A stretch of 64,000 nucleotides of DNA from Scalesia atractyloides (Eukaryota > Streptophyta > Magnoliopsida > Asterales > Asteraceae): assembly GCA_947069175.1 (NCBI GenBank), contig CAMTDV010000012.1, positions 35,682,341-35,746,340 of the forward strand, written 5' to 3'. Both the position numbers and the translations under genes were made by a program. This document shows positions 60,150 through 64,000 of this stretch, piece after piece. The first letter of the stretch is position 1; each line of letters begins with the position of its first letter. The notes below the pieces were generated by a model, which did not search any database, was not told where the DNA came from, and saw only the letters and a program-made list of their open reading frames with translations.

Positions 60150-60510
60150 ATGAACATGGAGTCCGAATTAACAGAGGTGAAGATGAAGTCGCAGGGCGCC
60201 AGAGAGGATGGTGAACACGATGGCGGTACGACGGTCGTGGGTGGATTCGAGAAGCGGTGTTCTTTATCGGGAATAAGTATTCTGAAAGAGGAGTTGAAGA
60301 TGATAATAACTATGCTGGAGTATTTAAGAGTTGCTATGAGATATTCTATTAGTTCAAAGGACATTGTTGCCTGTGATGGTGAGAAGTCGCCGGTCGGAGA
60401 GGTTGAGTGTCCGATGGTGGTGTTTATAAACTCTAAAAGTGGTGGGAGGCATGGCCCGGACCTTATGGCTAGGTTGCAGGACTTGATGGGTCAAGAACAA
60501 GTTTTTTTTT
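60150..60510 (+). pseudogene. Diacylglycerol kinase first-exon fragment (unit 2)
   Basis: Same fragment as 36362-36700. It reads EYLRVAMRYSISSKDIVACD and MVVFINSKSGGRHGPDLMAR in one frame. The PMVVFIN spelling is closer to working enzymes than unit 1. The N-terminal part before it is in a different frame from unit 1 because of small deletions. No further kinase exons follow. Confidence 0.8.
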
Positions 60511-61016
60511 CATTTACTGTTTAAAAAATTATTTATGCTTAATTTGCTCTATGAGTGAGTAGTTACAGAAAATTTATGATGAAACTAGAAACCATGGTTC
60601 GTGTGTGTGTGTGTTTTGTTTTTGGTGATGATGGTTTGTTATTGCTTAATTCTTCAACATTTGTGTTTGATTTTAGCAATTAATAGTTGCTGAGATTGTT
60701 TGATTCCTTGTTTTGTGATGAAAAATGAAACACTTATTTCATGAAGTTTTTTTTTCCTGATGATATTCAATTATTGCATCATTTATGCTTGAGTTGTGGT
60801 TGCAAAAAAATGCTTAATCTCTTGACTTTTGATGAAATTATAAACACAAAATTCATGACTGTTATTTTTTATTTTGTTTTTAGATGATGTTCAATTATTG
60901 CAACATTCTCACCATTTATGCTAATTTGCCCTATGAGTAGTTGTAGAAATTGTTTAATTTCTTGATTTTTGATACAATTTGAAACCCATAATTTGTTTTC
61001 TTGATTTACAATTTAG

Positions 61017-61670
61017 TAGTAGTGTTTTTACCATCTTAAAGTCCAGTGTGTATAAATCTATTGAAGACGCGGCTGATTGGGATGCTAATATTAGGTATAT
61101 TCTGCAGTTTTTATTCTTTAACAGTAGTAGTCGTTCACTACAACAGTACTATACAAGTATACATGCCTAAAAAACTGTACCTTTTCAGGCTTTTGCAGCA
61201 TTCAGGAGTATACCCTGATTATACTGAAGAACCCTCTAACCTTGCTTCATGGAGGCCCAATGTAAAGAATGTAACGTTGTTGATTAGTGATTGGTTTAAG
61301 TCAGGGGTGCTACATGCTAAAGTTTGGATTTCAGATTCTCGAAATGTTTATATTGGGTTGGCTAATAATGACTGGAAATATCTTTCCCAGGTAATTTGGA
61401 GTTAATGGTTTTGATATCTGAGATGTGTTACGCGTCTACTCAGATTTGTAAATTTGTATCAATGTTTGATGTTCTATTTATAGGCGAAGGAATTGGGAAT
61501 CTATCTTGTTGATTGTCCAGCTATAGCAACAAAGTTGAGACGTTCTATAATAATGGAAACTTCGTTTTTTAAATCATTCGGCGTACACAACAAAGATATG
61601 GGATGAGCAAAGGCAGATCCGTAGAACAGTACCTTGTTGGTCACATATTATACCATCTAAAGGAAGGTGC
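61017..61670 (+). pseudogene. PLD-Z-like phospholipase D fragment, three exons (unit 2)
   Basis: Exons about 61017-61095, 61190-61391 and 61485-61670. Exon 1 keeps the ancestral frame and splice phase (WDANIR split as AAT ATT AG then G). Exon 2 carries LLQHSGVYPDYTEEPSNLAS and GVLHAKVWISDSRNVYIGLA, slightly closer to the family than unit 1. Exon 3 has the same frameshift as unit 1 (VKELG also mutated to AKELG), so that defect predates the duplication. Confidence 0.8.
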
Positions 61671-61730
61671 ATGGTTGTTTATGAAAAATTGTGTTAATAT
61701 CCTAATTTATATATTTTATTTTGGCTCCAG

Positions 61731-61850
61731 ATCACTGAGGAGGCAAGTGATAAAGTATTGGAAGTCGAGTAGAAATATAACGAGATCCGGAAGCATGTGT
61801 ATGATGAACAAGTGAAATCATTAAGTCAATTTCTGACTTTTGGTTAACAG
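61731..61850 (+). pseudogene. NAP1-related protein fragment (unit 2)
   Basis: Copy of 37916-38035 with the same in-frame stop inside LEVE-stop-KYNEI and the same shift before IIKSISDFWLT, so both defects predate the duplication. Confidence 0.7.
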
Positions 61851-62154
61851 TTATAAGTCATCAATTTTATACTTCTTGCTTTTATTTTTTTTCAACACCT
61901 TTTTTTATTACTACAAGTCTCATCATATGACCAACTTTCTAGGTGCTTTTGATCGTTCAGTGTTTGTGTCTAATACGAGCGCAGCCGCAACGAGAGCAGT
62001 GAAGTTGATGTGTTGTGTTCAAGTTAGGGATGATAGTCAACCATGTTGGGCTGTTGATGGTTGGAACTCAAACACATCGAAAACGAATCATATTTATTTT
62101 AGTGTCAATGATGTTAACCATCTAAATGAGTTAACCCAAATACGATCTGTTTAA
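61840..62154 (+). other. Unidentified open frame (unit 2 copy)
   Basis: The last 76 codons match 38111-38338; the first part is intron-like and T-rich. No family recognised. Confidence 0.3.
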
Positions 62155-62464
62155 TCAAACGGGTTAAGTAGGTCAACTTGTAGTATGACCGTGTTTATTG
62201 AAGTCGGACACCGCAACCCAAAATTAGATTAGTTTGTGTCAGGAGTTGCCACCTGTAATGGTAACACTATATTATTTTGTTAGAGTGACTATACTTATAT
62301 ATCTATTGAAATTCCTTTTTCCAAAAGTTAATCTTTACCTTTGAAGTTCAATCACAAAAGAAGTTTTAGATTACTTCTGCAAGCCAACATCATAAGTATT
62401 TATTGACATATGAACTTTAGAAGCTGTAAATGTTAATGCATCTAACTGGTTTTTATAACTTCAG

Positions 62465-63240
62465 GGGCGGTGCAATCCGTTTCATGGGCACAAAACGTCA
62501 TCATGATAAGTCGTATAAGCCAACCGAGACTTATCAAGTCAAGGGTTGCTTTGTAATGATCGAGTTAGGACATGGCAGCAATGTATGTAGTAAGGGTCAG
62601 TTGGTTCTTCAAATTAAAGGTGTCACATAGCCGTAATATGTTGCATCTTGAGTTGTTTTCAGGTTAGAGGCATTGAAACGATCACTAGTATGATGCAAGC
62701 ACTAGTGAATTTATCATCAACACTCCATGTGAATATGCTCAAAAGTATTCGATTGGAGGTGCAGCTAATGTGAGACTTCATTATTTCACTCTCCATTTAA
62801 TATATAGTATTTTAGTTTATTATGGCTTTCGTAATTTTGTAAATTGTTTCAGCATGCTACACGTACCGTCGTTTTCTCACAACTTGAAATCAATGGTGTG
62901 AATCAAGGAGTGCATGCTTTTATTTTGCCCAAATCAGGGTTGAAAATGGAAATGTATGTCCAAATATTCGTATCGCTGATTGTGGTCATAAAATTGGTTT
63001 GAATGGTGTTGACATCGGTCGAATATGGTATGAATAATTGAAAGTTCAATGAACACAACAAAGGTACTAGAATTTACACATTTATTTTGTGTTTGTTATT
63101 AATTCCAACTATAATTGTTATTAATTGTGTTGTTCATTCTATATAGATTGGTTTAGCAATCGCAATAAGGTACTCTTTATGAAGGCGGGCCTTTTCAGTT
63201 AGACCAACTACAAAATGGACAACCTGGCCCGTACTAAAAG
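62465..63240 (+). pseudogene. ACX3: Acyl-CoA oxidase (ACX3-like) fragment, four exons
   Basis: Exons 62465-62582, 62663-62769, 62853-63027 and 63147-63240. Translation matches the middle of plant peroxisomal medium-chain acyl-CoA oxidase, the FAD enzyme that starts fatty acid beta-oxidation: GAIRFMGTKRHHDK, KGCFVMIELGHGSNV (the family has MTELGHGSN at the substrate/FAD pocket), VRGIETIT, FIINTPCEYAQKYSIGGAAN, HATRTVVFSQLEINGVNQGV, CPNIRIADCGHKIGLNGVD, then IGLAIAIRYSL-stop-RRAFSV. Frameshifts lie in exon 2 (before YDAST) and exon 3 (after HAFI), with a stop in exon 4. The sequence between GRIW and IGLAIA, normally about 60 residues, is missing. The Trp of QKYWIGG is Ser. Confidence 0.85.
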
Positions 63241-64000
63241 CTGCATGTTGTGAACCAAGCCTGTTGAAACACATTATCAACTATCTATTTTGTTTGTACA
63301 GAGAACATCTTGGCCGTGAATATTCTACATGTGCATGCCAACTGGAATTGGTGTTTTTTTACGCTTATGGTGGAATGGATGCACCTGATCACTCTTCTTG
63401 TGCACATTGACATGGACCTAAATGAAGAATGACTAGAAAAGGTCAAACTAATGGCTGGTGTTCTTTGTTTTGTAGGTTAGAGGCAGTCTTGGTTGGGGCA
63501 CTATATATGCCACTATAAAGTTGCTAAAGTAGTCAACGACGGTTGTACAAAATTATTTAGTTAGTTTGTCAAATATGACTAAACTTTAATAGAGTTGAAT
63601 AGAATAGAGTTGGTGGACTTTTTGAATGGTTGAGAAGATGAAAGAATGAGTATTATGACATCAAAAGATGGTCGATAAGAAGAAAGAATGATTGACGCTT
63701 TTTGTTCAGAGTGCATAAGGCTAGAACCAAATGCACAGTAGCTTTACGTTTTTCATTCACTGATTGAATAAAAGTTATAATTGGTTCGATTAGTCAACTT
63801 CGGTTTGAACTGTTAGCTATTTTTGAACCAAACCGACCTGAAAACTCATCATTTTAGATTACAAAAGTAATAATAATGCAGTGTGACTTAGTTTAAACTC
63901 TAAGCTTGTTAAGAAAACAAGTTAGCGGAAGGTTTTGGCTTGTTAAGAAAAACTTTGGTTTTTTCGAGTTGAGTTGGACATTTTAGCTTGTTAAGAAAAA
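63241..64000. other. Unclassified DNA at the right edge
   Basis: No further ACX3 exon or other gene recognised. A short phrase at about 63470 (GTAGGTTAGAGGCAGTCTTGG) resembles an exon start, but no family fits. No Helitron-like hairpin followed by CTRR was found. Confidence 0.35.

Larger units (their letters stand above)
49043..62519 (+). repeat. Tandem segmental duplication, unit 2
   Basis: Direct copy of unit 1, from ATGTCGTAG to GTCGTATAAG. It lacks the gypsy element but contains the complete 6.6-kb LTR region. The right end passes without a break into the remaining ACX3 exons, so this is the original arrangement of that end. Confidence 0.85.

Noticed and set aside
63400..64000. Helitron 3' end near CTAG at about 63430 or 63720
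   Set aside because: No GC-rich hairpin precedes either CTAG, so the end cannot be supported from this window.

Overview
This is nuclear DNA of a flowering plant. It is AT-rich, has intron-rich genes with GT-AG splice sites, and is packed with nested LTR retrotransposons, MULE, hAT and PIF/Harbinger elements, MITEs and SINE-like repeats. The repeat style (TGTCACACC-type gypsy LTRs, CACGGGGCCGTG motifs, fold-back elements with CCACC/GGTGG stems) resembles Asteraceae genomes; that assignment is an inference. There is no sign of bacterial, organellar or viral DNA, and I saw no tRNA or rRNA gene. || Layout. 1-581: start of a minus-strand Ty1/copia element cut by the window edge (gag, primer-binding site, LTR). 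2155-5027: an 11-exon phospholipid scramblase (AIM25-like) gene on the plus strand with two frameshifts. 5336-9970: small TIR elements, a SINE candidate and a hairpin-shaped PIF/Harbinger element. 10037-11038: a fold-back MULE-like element. 11511-19971: a complete 31-exon exportin-1 gene (XPO1/CRM1) on the minus strand. It is the best supported gene here, but a 1-nt frameshift alters its last residues. A hAT element with an inner element sits in intron 15. || 20440-30195: a SINE candidate, then a tandem array of about 235-bp units, split by a 5.9-kb decayed copia element (22080-27980) and by a 1.37-kb MULE (28128-29496) with a perfect 9-bp target duplication. || 30796-62519: a tandem segmental duplication. 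Each unit originally had about 7.9 kb: part of a gypsy LTR, a fold-back MULE, then a row of same-strand gene fragments that keep introns: diacylglycerol kinase, a PLD-Z-like phospholipase D, NAP1-related protein and the start of acyl-CoA oxidase 3. Unit 1 later took a 10.3-kb chromovirus-type gypsy element (38431-48765) and lost 5.9 kb. Unit 2 keeps the whole solo LTR (50325-56924), itself split by another solo LTR (53112-56199). To the right, unit 2 runs into further, also broken, ACX3 exons (to about 63240). || The only gene likely to make a near-normal protein is XPO1. The scramblase and all the captured fragments carry frameshifts or stops. The most unusual feature is the duplicated four-gene mosaic at 35784-38035 and 59654-63240, possibly a Helitron transduplicate.
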